Assembly (NCBI RefSeq): GCF_000708205.1
Contig: NW_014575549.1
Span: 124,001-188,000, forward strand
Direction of reading: 5' to 3'
Source: Mixia osmundae IAM 14324
Taxonomy: Eukaryota; Basidiomycota; Mixiomycetes; Mixiales; Mixiaceae
DNA: 64,000 bases
The position numbers and the translations under genes were made by a program. The stretch's first letter is position 1, and every line of letters starts with the position of its first letter. A model generated the notes under the pieces. The model was given only the letters and a program-made list of their open reading frames with translations. It was not told where the DNA came from and made no database searches. Of this stretch, positions 1-9,497 are shown piece after piece.

Positions 1-791
1 TGAGACCAAAGCCGTCCTTGCAAACGTCGCGATGCCGTAATCTGACGCAATCGAGGTTGTTCTCTGCGAATTCGGCTCTGTACGTCGTTGTCAGCCTTGC
101 TTGAGTAACGCTAGCGGTACGATAGACCTTGCGGTTGCGTAGCGCTCTGCATGAAACTCAAAGGAATGTAGCGCGCCCGATTCGCCAAGGATGCGCGCGG
201 CTGTATGAGTGAACGAGCCGCTGCCCGTTCCTACGTCGTCTACTAAGTCTAGCCTGGTGCGGAGAGCGATTAAAGCTGCGCACCTGCTTCGATCATGCTG
301 TCGCCTGGTTTGACGTTGAGCAAAGACGTGACGAACGCCATGTCAGGCATGTAAAGGATTTGAGTGCGATGCTTCAAGCATTGTGTCCTGCTGGTCATGC
401 ATGAGCTTCCCTTCGATGATCCGCAGCCAGCCAGGTGATCGCCGACCATAGCTCAGGCGTAGGTCTGAGCAGATAGACGAAACCATTGTTGCGCACGCTA
501 GAGAGCTGCATAGCTTGCATGAGCTAGTCGCTCGCTCGCAAGGCACTGGTGTGAACAGCGTGCCTTCGTTCCATAAGGCTGTCCGATCATGTCTGAGTGT
601 CTGAAAGCGCCGAAGCGGGCCTGTAACTCTGTGCCGGCGGCAATCTTGACATATTGTAGATTCTCGCGAGACTGAGCTGTACAGAGTCAGTCACGACTTG
701 GTGAGCATCTTCGAGCACGCACAAAGTACAATATGACGAGGTCACCTTCTCGCACGAGCTCACTGGTCGATTGGAATGGTTTGACCGCCAT
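1..791 (-). CDS. TRM61: tRNA (adenine-58-N1)-methyltransferase catalytic subunit, partial at left edge
   Basis: This is the catalytic subunit of the Trm6/Trm61 complex, which makes m1A58 in tRNA using S-adenosylmethionine. The model has exons 791..723, 671..557, 513..447, 387..284, 230..128 and 77..1, and the gene runs off the window. The start reads MAVKPFQSTSEL and is followed by the family signature EGDLVILYFSREN. Later come RFGAFRHSDMIGQPYGTK, GFVYLLRPTPELW, RTQILYMPD and the SAM motif EAGTGSGSF, then SFEFHAERY and HRDVCKDGF. All exon phases agree. Intron 2 has two possible forms: GT-AG as given, or a GC donor at 563. The start codon lies inside the duplicated segment starting at 752, so a second copy of the first codons exists near 3450. 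The family assignment is very secure; only the C-terminal part is missing. Confidence 0.9.
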
Positions 792-1443
792 GCGAGATGC
801 AAGACATTCACAGGACAGAGCGCGAGCGCGATATCAAAATTGCGGCCATGGGCATGACTACTTGCGAAATGAAAGCGAATACATACAACATTGTCCCATA
901 TGAAAGTCTGCTGAGGATTTGCGTGGTCGTTTATTGGTATCGTGGGCCGTCATAACAAGCGCAGAGGGCGGGATCAGATGCTTCAAAATCGCAGTCAAAT
1001 GCGATCTGGTACTCATCGCAACCAAAGATGATCTGTTCTTATGTCAGCTTCGGCATGCTCTGAAAAACGCACAAGCGTACCGGCCAAGCTCGCTCGACTG
1101 CGTGCACGAACCATGGATCAGATGGGTCGCCTTTCTTGTGATCCCACCATGGCGGCACTCGGATGTCAGGACTTGCGCGATCAGCCTGCTCGAAGATTTT
1201 GCGACTTGCTTACTGTGACCTGACCGAGTATCTTTCTGTAGGCAGACTGCGCATTCCGCATGATCGCCTCGCGCGATGCAACGACTTGGGCGGACCACGA
1301 AGCCTGACAAAGACAGAAGTCGGTCTGTGAACAGAAGCGGTGCAAGAGCGAAATGACCAGCTGAGATGAGCCGCCTTGCCAGCCATGGCCAACGAAGATC
1401 CGATAGATTTCATCAAAGCCTGGAATCTCGAGTCCATTGCCGA
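752..1443. repeat. Direct duplication, copy A
   Basis: This 692-bp segment is about 90% or more identical by eye to 3410..4119, in the same orientation. It carries the TRM61 start, the intergenic stretch and, at its right end, a truncated copy of the 3' end of the DUF3431-type gene whose complete version ends at 3887. Copy A lacks about 18 bp found near 3859-3877 of copy B. The open frames here are parts of the duplicated gene end and are not separate genes. Confidence 0.9.
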
Positions 1444-1927
1444 TCACCTGGCTGCGGCTCATCCTGGCCAAACCCCGGATGACGATCGATACTATCTAGA
1501 TCTGGTCAGTCTTGGCAACGGGTCAGCGGTCTCTGCTTCATTCAGTCACCCTTCGCGTTAGCAGCATTCGAAAGTCGGCGAGGCGCTCGCATCAGAATTC
1601 CCTTCGTCGTAAGTATGAAGAAGCTGCTGCGCATATTCGTTATTGTCAGTCGCAGGAAGGCTGGGGACCAAGCTATGTAAAGTCGTGCAAAGGCATCTGC
1701 CTGCATCTGCATTGTACTGCTCAGAAAAAGATTGGTAAAGGGGGTCGCTGGCCGCCAGTTTGACTAACAATCACGCTTTGCTATTTCACCTGACATCGAT
1801 GACGTGTCAGTCTACGTGGCGATCGACACGTGTCAGCAGTAAATGCCGGCAGTGCTGCTGATTCAGTCACACTTCGCGCCTGCAGCATACGAAAGCTGCG
1901 ACAGTACCGCTTTGACAAGTCCGTCAC
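1444..1927. other. Intergenic stretch without a recognised gene
   Basis: This lies between the end of duplication copy A and the left arm of the inverted repeat. Only short open frames occur and none resembles a family I know. It could be old element sequence belonging with the neighbouring RNase H-like fragment. Confidence 0.5.
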
Positions 1928-2276
1928 GGCACGATGATCGATCAGGGCGAGGCGGCTCAGCATGAAGCTGCGATCCGCCTCGCCGTCACATACCGCACTG
2001 TACAGGCGATCGTCGCTTAGCTCAACAATGAGTCTCAGCAACGCGTGCCACAGGCGAACGATCCGCGTTGCAGCCTGGCACATCGACTTCGGCGCATCGC
2101 GACTGTCTTCCGCGAGCAGGGCATCAAAGTCTCGGCAGCCCACGCACTCGATCCTTCGCCCTTTCGTATGCCTGTCAACCACGTGCTGGTTCCGCTGGAG
2201 ACGGACCCGAAGAGTGAGTCGTACGCCCAGCATCAAGAGACAATCCGCCTTCAAGTCGGCACTCACCTGCACATCT
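1928..2276 (+). repeat. Inverted repeat, left arm
   Basis: The arm pairs with 2314..2662 as its reverse complement with about 93% identity. The two arms are separated by only 37 bp, so the locus could form a long hairpin. Both arms keep an open frame across most of their length on opposite strands, which suggests that the original unit was coding. Confidence 0.9.
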
Positions 2277-2313
2277 TCATCGACGCGAGCTCAGACGCCG
2301 TTCGCCGTTGATG

Positions 2314-2662
2314 AGATGTGCGGGTGAGTGCCGACTTGAAGGCGGATTGTCTCTTGATGCTGGGCATACGACTCGCTCTTCGGGTCCGTCTCCAGCGGAA
2401 CCAGCACGTGGTTGGCAGGCATACGAAAGGGCGAAGGATCGAGTGCATGAGCTGCCGAGACTTTGATGCCCTGCTCGCGGAAGGCGGTCGCGATGTGCTG
2501 AAGGCGATGTGCCAGGCTGCAAGGCGGATCGTTCGCGTGTGGCACACGTTGCTGAGACTCATTGTTGAGCTAAGCGACGATCGCCTGTACAGTGCGATAT
2601 GTAACGGCGAGGTGGATCGCAGCTCTATGCTGAGCAGCCTTGCCCTGATCGATCATCGTGCC
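2314..2662 (-). repeat. Inverted repeat, right arm
   Basis: This is the reverse complement of 1928..2276. It ends immediately before the RNase H-like frame at 2665. The mismatches between the arms are scattered single bases, so the duplication is not brand new, but it is younger than a fully decayed repeat. Confidence 0.9.
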
Positions 2663-2664
2663 TC

Positions 2665-3225
2665 GACGGCAGCTCGGACGGTCTTAACGGCGGCGCTTCG
2701 GTCATCATTCGAATTGTCTCCAGCGTAGGAGTTCGATGGCATTGCTACGCTATTCCTCTGAAGCCAAACTGCTCGTCAACTCTGGCGGAGTACGAGGCGC
2801 TTCCGTATGCGCTTCGCATGCTGCTCAAACCGGACCTGCCTGTCGAAATTGACTCAGTCACGATCTACACAGATCTGGCGGCTTGCATCGACAGAGCCAG
2901 GAAAACCGGCTTTGTCGAATTGCATAAAGAGGTTGCCAAGGTCAAGCTACTGCTCAAGAAGATCGACGCTCATGCTGATCGCCCAGGCAACGAGCTCAGC
3001 GATGGCTACGCTAATCATGGTCGTGCACAGAAGCGCAAGAATGACGAGAAAACAGATCATGAGGCGAACGCCTATCTCAAGGCTAAGAGTAACCGAGGGC
3101 GTCAGTCAAGTTTCACGCGAGCCCGTGGCTCGTCTTCAAAGATCAAGCACAGCGTCGGCATGGCGTCAAAGGCGCGATCGAGCGTTGGCACTGGCAGAGG
3201 TCATCGTCTCTATTTGTTGCGCTGA
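2665..3225 (+). mobile_element. RNase H-like coding fragment, probable retroelement remnant
   Basis: One open frame shows the RNase H pattern in order: an Asp in DGSSDG, a Glu in TLAEYEAL, an Asp in VTIYTDLAA, and a late His/Asp motif, AHADRPGNELSDGYA. No reverse transcriptase, ends or target-site duplication can be seen. The piece is a fragment and looks old. It could come from an RNase H-bearing retroelement or, less likely, from a cellular RNase H gene. The adjoining inverted repeat and flanking direct duplication suggest that this locus has been rearranged. Confidence 0.55.
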
Positions 3226-3276
3226 GCCCCGGCGCCTTTCAAGGCTACGCGCCGATGGCCGATCCGGTCGTCTCTG

Positions 3277-3304
3277 CACACACCACACACCCCACACACC
3301 ACAC
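3277..3304. repeat. CA-rich simple sequence
   Basis: A short irregular run of CACA and CCACA units sits between the RNase H-like fragment and duplication copy B. It has no coding meaning. Confidence 0.8.
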
Positions 3305-3409
3305 TTCAAAAGCTCACGTTCGTTTCTCTCAGCCACATCATAAAGCCGTATAATCTGTTGCCCACAAATGAACAAGTGATAGCGAGTGTCTCACATCGAA
3401 CTGCTACTT

Positions 3410-4119
3410 GCACGAGCTCATTGGTCGATTGGAATGGTTCGACTGCCATGCGAGATGCAAGACATTCACAGGACAAAGCGCGAGCGCAATATCAAAATTG
3501 CGGCCATGGGCATGACTACTTGCGAAATGAAAGCGAATACATACAACATTGTCCCATATGAAAGTCTGCTGAGGATTTGCGTGGTCGTTTATTGGTATCG
3601 TGGGCCGTCATAACAAGCGCAGAGGGCGGGATCAGATGCTTCAAAATCGCAGTCAAATGCGATCTGGTACTCATCGCAACCAAAGATGATCTGTTCTTAT
3701 GTCAGCTTCGGCATGCTCTGAAAAACGCACAAGCGTACCGGCCAGGCTCGCTCGACTGCGTGTCCGAACCATGGATCAGATGGGTCGCCTTTCTTGTGAT
3801 CCCACCATGGCGGTACTTGGATGTCAGGACTTGCATGATCAGCCTGCTCGAAGTTTTCAGTGTTGCAGAGAGACCCTCCGACTTGCTTACTGTGACCTGA
3901 CTGAGTATCTTCTTGTAGGCAGACTGTGCATTCCGCATGATCGCCTCGCGCGATGCAACGACTTGAGCGGACCACGAAGCCTGACACAGACGGAAGTCAG
4001 ACCGCGAATAAAGCGATCAAAGAGCGAACTGACCAGCTGGGATGAGCCGCCTTGCCAGCCATGGCCAACGAAGATCTGATAGATGTCATCAAAGCCCGGA
4101 ATCTCGAGTCCATTACCGA
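3410..4119. repeat. Direct duplication, copy B
   Basis: This is the 710-bp partner of 752..1443. Its right half is the intact 3' end of the gene 6875..3887. Its left end holds a non-functional copy of the TRM61 start (the ATG complement is near 3448). Copy B is therefore the parental copy for the gene end, while copy A is parental for TRM61. Confidence 0.9.
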
Positions 4120-6875
4120 GATAGCCTTCGACACCATCCTTCATTTCGATGTAGGGCCCAAATGACATGAAGCGCGTATTCTGACGCAAGAGAGCGAATC
4201 TGGCGCCCGCCATGTTGTTCCAGCCAAGATGAGCTTGCAGGAAGATGGTATGCTTCGCCATTGCGCCCGAGTGCTGTGCCGACCGAGATCGAGGGATGTC
4301 AGGATTGAGCCAGCGCTCGGTGGCATCATAGTGCTGCAATATGTGTGAGAGATACGTTCCGCCTTCTCTGCCTCTGTTCTCGAGTTGCTGAAGCTTGTGA
4401 GGATGATATTCCATCGCTAAGGCCGTCAAGTTTGCATCTGGCGCCTTGACATAGAGATGTAGCTTTGGATTGCGGAGGTAGATGGCAGGCGCTGCGTTCA
4501 ATGCAGCCCACAAGACGTGTATTCTATCGAGCGGCTCGTCGTAGTATGCTACGACGACATCGAGACTGTCGTCATACCCGTTCACCCAAGCGCGGGTTGT
4601 CCAGAGCGCGACAGGAAGCAGCGCAGCTATGAGCAGTGTAGCGAGCGCAGGCCATAGCTGCTGACTGGGACCGGATGCCAAGACTGAGCGGGCCGAATCG
4701 AGCAGAACGAGGAGTCGTTGCCTTGTGGCTGATGCGATACTACTTGCTTGCTCCAGCCGAGTCTGCCTGGCGGGCCTCTCGCCAAAGTCCAGAAATTCCT
4801 CGCTTGCATTGGGAGTCTTTGGCATCTGACTGAAACTGGTGACAAGCACAGTATAGACTGGCAAAGCCTGCGCGATGACGAGCAGGCCGGCTAGCTGGGT
4901 CGACACAGAGCTTGGCAGGGCATGCTGCAAAGCAGATATGACGATTGCATATGCGTTGGCGGGTAGCACAGTTGCAGCCGGCCAGGCAGCAATGACAGCC
5001 AGAGGTGCAAGGAGAACAAATAGCCCGACTTCGAGGCTGGCCCATTGCTGTAGATCAGCCAACACGGGCACGTTGCGATCGGCTAGATATGCGTGCGGAC
5101 CGTCTGCTATCTCTCTGTTGTAGGCTTGCATGCCGTGTATACGCAAAGCAGCCACAACGATCCCGAATCCCTGTCAGGCATGCCAGACCAGTCAATCGTC
5201 ATATTTGTTCGATGTGACGTGAGCACGAACCAGAACGAATGGAACAAATGAAAACGGACGGCGACCTACGCACTGAGACTCGCCGTTGAGAAGAAGTATT
5301 GAAGCCGCTTCACAGCAAGCTGCACATAAAGCGAGAAAGGTCCCGCCCGCATAAACACGACTGACGAGCAACAGTGAGACAGTGAGCGCTCCGACGAGCA
5401 GGACGATTGTCTTTGTAGCTCTCGTGACGTCTCTGTAGCCGTTGCCGGCCTCGAAGTTCTCTCGGTGCGATCTGAGCGAAATGACGAGACAGACCGACAA
5501 GGCCTGTGCATCAGCATGAGCGCGGCACAAGTGACCTTCAAGAGTGACGCACCTTGAAGCTGATCCACGTAGGAAAATCGAGCCTTGTGGCTGCAAAGAT
5601 CGAGCTCGCGAGCCAGATCGCTTTGAGTATGCCGGCGAGTGCGACCCGCCAGGAGATGAGGCTCAGCACTATGTCCTTGAGCAGGACTAGCCCTCGTTGC
5701 TGCTCATCAGTCGTCGAGCTGTAGGCCATATAGACCTGCACAAAGACCGCGGGCACCGAGGCTACGAGCAGCCAAGGGAAAAGCAGCTTGTAGACATCGC
5801 ATCCTTGTCTGAATAGAAAATGGTAGCCTAACAGCGATGCGCCTTTGTAAATCGCGAGGGACGAGTGCGCACTGGCGGCGACATAAGCAGACGCCAGTAG
5901 AGGACCATAGGATCCCAGCACGAGGCGAACGACTTTGGCCGGCAGAGTCGTGGGGTCGCGGCTTGCTGTTGGAGACAGCCTGACACTGTGACTGGGAGAA
6001 TAGCCGTTGGTGTGGGACCCGGGCGATTTCTCACTGGAGAGGCTCGTCGAGAGCAAGCTATAGCTGCCCATGCTCGCCGCTACGTCCTCTTGCTGCACAT
6101 GCCGTTGATCGCGCAGTGTCAACTGCGCGGCGCCGAAGAACAACTTTGTCTGCGATCGTATTCACACGCGACGCGGAGACGTCATCATACATTGCCGGCT
6201 GGCCCATTACAGGCGCAAGCTTGCAAGGACACGCATGCCGCTGTCTAGCTCGTCCTGTGCGAGGGGAATCACGCCCAGCAGGCTAGACCTGAGACTGATC
6301 AAGTCTGGTGCCTGGTCTGCACTCGCTTCGATGAGCGCGACGAGCGTCATCTGTCCTACTGTCGTGGAACTGAAGCCAGCATCTGCCTCTATGAGATCAA
6401 TAGGTGCACGCTGACACCACGAACGATGCTGACCGTGTGTAAAGAGTCTGATATTGTGATGAAAGCGTCTACCGATAGATGACCAGACGGAGGCCTGAGT
6501 GAGCGACAGCTGCTGAAGTTCGGGGACAGTGTTGTAGATTTCGTCGCCGTAGGCCTGTGGGGTGGGCTGTGTCAGGATAGCATAGCCGCCCAGAGCGAGT
6601 AGCTCGCGCTCAATGACCTGTTCCCAAACCTGTCAGCGAGCGAGCAGACGACGAGCCGAAGAGAAGCTACTGACGGCAAGATGATGCATACGCGTGTTTG
6701 CGGCCGGACAGATAGTTGCGAACCAGCGCAGCTCGAGCGAGACGAGTGGTTCGCTAAAATCGAGGATGAACTTGCATGACAGCGAAAGACAGGCTGTGGC
6801 CAGAAGCCAGAGTGCGGAAGATCTAGATCTATTGTCGTGTGCAGAGGCGCAGCGAGCTGCGAGCCGGCTGAACAT
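3887..6875 (-). CDS. Multi-pass membrane protein with C-terminal DUF3431 domain
   Basis: Five exons are inferred: 6875..6675, 6629..6231, 6149..5553, 5503..5219 and 5170..3887, giving about 921 aa. The N-terminus has one hydrophobic helix (ALWLLATACLSLSCKFIL). A middle region has several membrane segments (for example LLFPWLLVASVPAVFVQVY, IVLLVGALTVSLLLV and VGLFVLLAPLAVIAAW). The C-terminal 270 residues match DUF3431: LDVVVAYYDEPLD, then ENRGREGGTYLSHILQHYD and HTIFLQAH. Exon 2 ends either at a GT donor (6230) or six bases later at a GCAAGC donor; both keep the frame. The 3' end is duplicated upstream of TRM61. The domain's biochemical function is unknown. The whole could be two fused or adjacent genes, but phases join without conflict. 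Confidence 0.65.
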
Positions 6876-6992
6876 CCGATTCGCAAGCCAGCGTGCCTCG
6901 TGCGGCACCCTGAGCCAGCCTCCAGAGGCAGGCCTGACGTCAACCTGCGATGACTCACATAATCAACATGCAGCTAGCACTTGCTCTTCGCG

Positions 6993-7487
6993 TTAACGCA
7001 CCTCATAGAGCCACTTGGAGATGATCAAACGCTCTCTGTTGGTCAGAGCAGAGATGGCAGAGGTCTCACTGGAGGTGCCAGAGTCGACGCGATCTCGACG
7101 GATGAGATTGACGATGCGCTTCAGAGATACATTGCGTTGCTCTTCTGCAGATTGTTCCGACCCTGCGTATGCCACGATCTCAACAGTCTCGCCGGACTGG
7201 TGGACGCTCGACGGAGAAACTCCAGCAGTTTGCGAAGCTTCTTTCGCTGAAAGGCCGGTGCGACCTTTCCTGGGCGCTGTCGGGAGCAAGGCTTCACGAA
7301 TGATCTTCTCCGCGGGTGTCGTTGGCTCGTGCAGCGACAATGAGCTCCTCTCGGGGAGTCTAGAGCATAGCTGGACATTGAGAGAATGAAAGCGTTTCTT
7401 GCAGAGAAGACGAGTCTGCTTGGCTGCCCGCACGGAGCTGAATCGTTGGGTACAGACGATCGTCGTACGCCGTCTTGGGAGAGCCAT
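6993..7487 (-). CDS. Small basic, probably mitochondrial protein of unknown function
   Basis: This is an uninterrupted 164-aa frame starting at an ATG. The first 36 residues are rich in Arg, Lys and Ser with no acidic residue (MALPRRRTTIVCTQRFSS and onward), which is typical of a mitochondrial presequence. The C-terminus, NRERLIISKWLYEVR, looks conserved rather than random. I do not recognise the family. It lies in the same direction as the gene on each side and ends 118 bp upstream of the DUF3431 gene start. An unnoticed intron in the middle is possible. Confidence 0.55.
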   Translation of the reverse strand: MALPRRRTTIVCTQRFSSVRAAKQTRLLCKKRFHSLNVQLCSRLPERSSLSLHEPTTPAEKIIREALLPTAPRKGRTGLSAKEASQTAGVSPSSVHQSGETVEIVAYAGSEQSAEEQRNVSLKRIVNLIRRDRVDSGTSSETSAISALTNRERLIISKWLYEVR

Positions 7488-7582
7488 GAATGCAGATGCG
7501 TTGGTCGTGGCAGGAGTGAGAGACAGATGTCTTTCGGTTGCCTCAAGATAAATGGAAGACGCGCTTTGCCGCCTCCACAGCT

Positions 7583-9037
7583 TCAGCCGTGCCGGTGATC
7601 TGCAATACGCTCGATCAGATCGCGCTGAGATTCTATTGCGGGATCCTCGCCTACCTTGGACGTCTCATCAGATATCTTGACGCAGGGCTTGCCATCTGCC
7701 GTCGCGAGCTTGATGACAATGTTGAGCGCGGTACTCGGCTCGCCTTGACGGATATTGCCTTCCCCGTACGAGGCGGGATCTCTAGAGTCGGATGCCACTG
7801 CGACGAAATCGTTGGTGAAGTATGTGCCAATGCCAAAGCTGCATCTGATGCCTGCTTCCTCAGATGCTTTCTGTAATCGGACCGCTTTGTCGATATCGAG
7901 CGAATCGGAAAAGACAATCACTTTGTTGCTGAAGTCTATGTCTGCCTTGCGATATGCCTCTATTGCGAGAGGAATGAACGCAAATGGATCCCCAGAGTCT
8001 TGTCGAAGCCCGGTCCAACGCTGTACTCGAGCAGGCTCCCCAACGAAGGCCTCGAAGAATGCAGCCGAGGTGAACGTATCCGTCAGAGCGATCGAGAGCT
8101 GTCCATTGGGATAGACCGTCTCCCATTGTTCCAGTACGAGCGTGTTTGCCTTTTCAAGTCCTTGCATTGCTCCAATAGCCATGAAGAGTTCGTGCGCGAG
8201 GGTGCCGACTGGCGTCAGACCGAGCTTATGCGCAAAGTGGGCGTTCGAGCAGCCCGAGAACTTGCCCTTGAAGCCCTTGTCCTGGAGATCTGCCTGTGCG
8301 GCCATCAAGCCGCGAAGGACGATCTCCTGAGACTGGTAAGAGCGTCTTCGGCGCGCACCAAAATCGCTGACTGCGAGACCCATCGTGAGTCATGCGTCAA
8401 CAAGATCTGAAGGAGGAGAATGCGCACAGATGCAGCCGTTCTTGATGAGTCGCTCAGCTTTCGAGTACGCAAGCGCTGATATCAGCACATCAGCATCTGC
8501 TCGACAACCGCGTTCGAGCGAGTCCACCTTTTTGGCCGACGAGGTCCCAGTCTTTGTCTACGTGCAGAAAGTAGCCTTGAGAGATGATGGAGATGATGGG
8601 CACTTCGTACAAGATCGTGTCCAGCCAAGTGCCGCGTATCTCGAGATCAATCGCGCCCTTGTCCGAATTGGAGATTGGCTGCCAGGCCAGCTTGATCTGC
8701 TCACGTGGACGGAGCTGAAACGTCGCAAGCCAGTCGAGATAGTCGGACTGAAAGAATGGCAGTCGAGACAACCATCCTTTCTCTTCCGTTGTGAGACGCA
8801 ATGACTCCAATGCTATGTGTGATCTCTCCTGAGCCTGGTCGAGAACAATCAACACTCCGGCTACGGACCATTGATCTTGTCCTCTATCCATGCAAAGGCC
8901 TGCTTGGTGAATGTTCTATCCGAAGTCCGGTTGGTGAACTTGTAAGACACTTGTACGTCGGGATAGAGCCGATAGACAAATTGTGACATTGTCAGCTTGT
9001 ACAGGTCCGTATCGCTAGCCAGCCAAGGCCTGGACAT
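7583..9037 (-). CDS. NPT1: Nicotinate phosphoribosyltransferase
   Basis: It converts nicotinate and PRPP to nicotinate mononucleotide in the Preiss-Handler NAD salvage route. Exons are 9037..8869, 8812..8528, 8475..8428 and 8370..7583; these splice to 429 aa, the same length as yeast Npt1. Signatures in order are SDTDLYKLTMSQFVY, FTNRT, GTWLDTILYEVPIISIIS, FSDFGARRRRS (rebuilt across the third intron), GTLAHELFMAIGA with the catalytic His, LTDTFTS, GLRQDSGDP, FGIGTYFTND and VKISD. The start at 9037 gives MSRPWLASDTDLYK, which fits the family. The donors (GTCCGT, GTGGAC, GTGCGC) are weak at positions +3 and +4, as is common in this window. Confidence 0.96.
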
Positions 9038-9497
9038 CAGCCCCGAGTGGATCGCATGGATCTTGGAGCGTACATCAAGCTGACAGGATAGTCCGCCATG
9101 GTCATCATGAGGGGGGGGCAGATCCGATCGGTTCTTTGGCTTCGAAGCGAGCGAACGGCCGCGTCGCCGGTCTTGCGCACTTGCACGAACGAGGCAGGAA
9201 CTGGACTCGTCAAGGCAGTGAGCTCATGGGCACGCACTCGGACTGAGGCCGCACGCTACCCTCGCTCCTTCTGACGGGACAGAAGGATGCAACAGCTCAC
9301 AAAGTAAGCCACAGGAGCTCATTGGCATTCGACCAGTCGCACAGCACAATACGCTGACATAGCTGCCCTCGCTTGCTCCCAGTGGTCTCGGCGGAGCTCG
9401 CAGATCACCGATAGATCACCGCGAAGCTGTCCTGCCAGCTCACGATGTCGGCGTGGCCGAACCTGATGATCCCGTCGTCAGAGTAGCCCGACATGGC
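9038..9497. promoter_or_regulatory. Divergent intergenic region NPT1 / RRM-PUF gene
   Basis: This 460-bp stretch lies between two start codons facing away from each other and should hold both promoters. It contains a G8 run near 9111 and a short upstream ATG at 9445 in another frame. I see no clear TATA box or known factor site. Confidence 0.5.

Noticed and set aside
506-563. A GC-AG intron in TRM61 intron 2
   Set aside because: The donor would be GCACGC, unlike the others, and a canonical GT-AG intron starting at 556 also joins the frame. It was not counted.
1044-1471. Several open frames in copy A of the duplication
   Set aside because: They are pieces of the duplicated 3' end of the DUF3431 gene. 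None has its own start and end.
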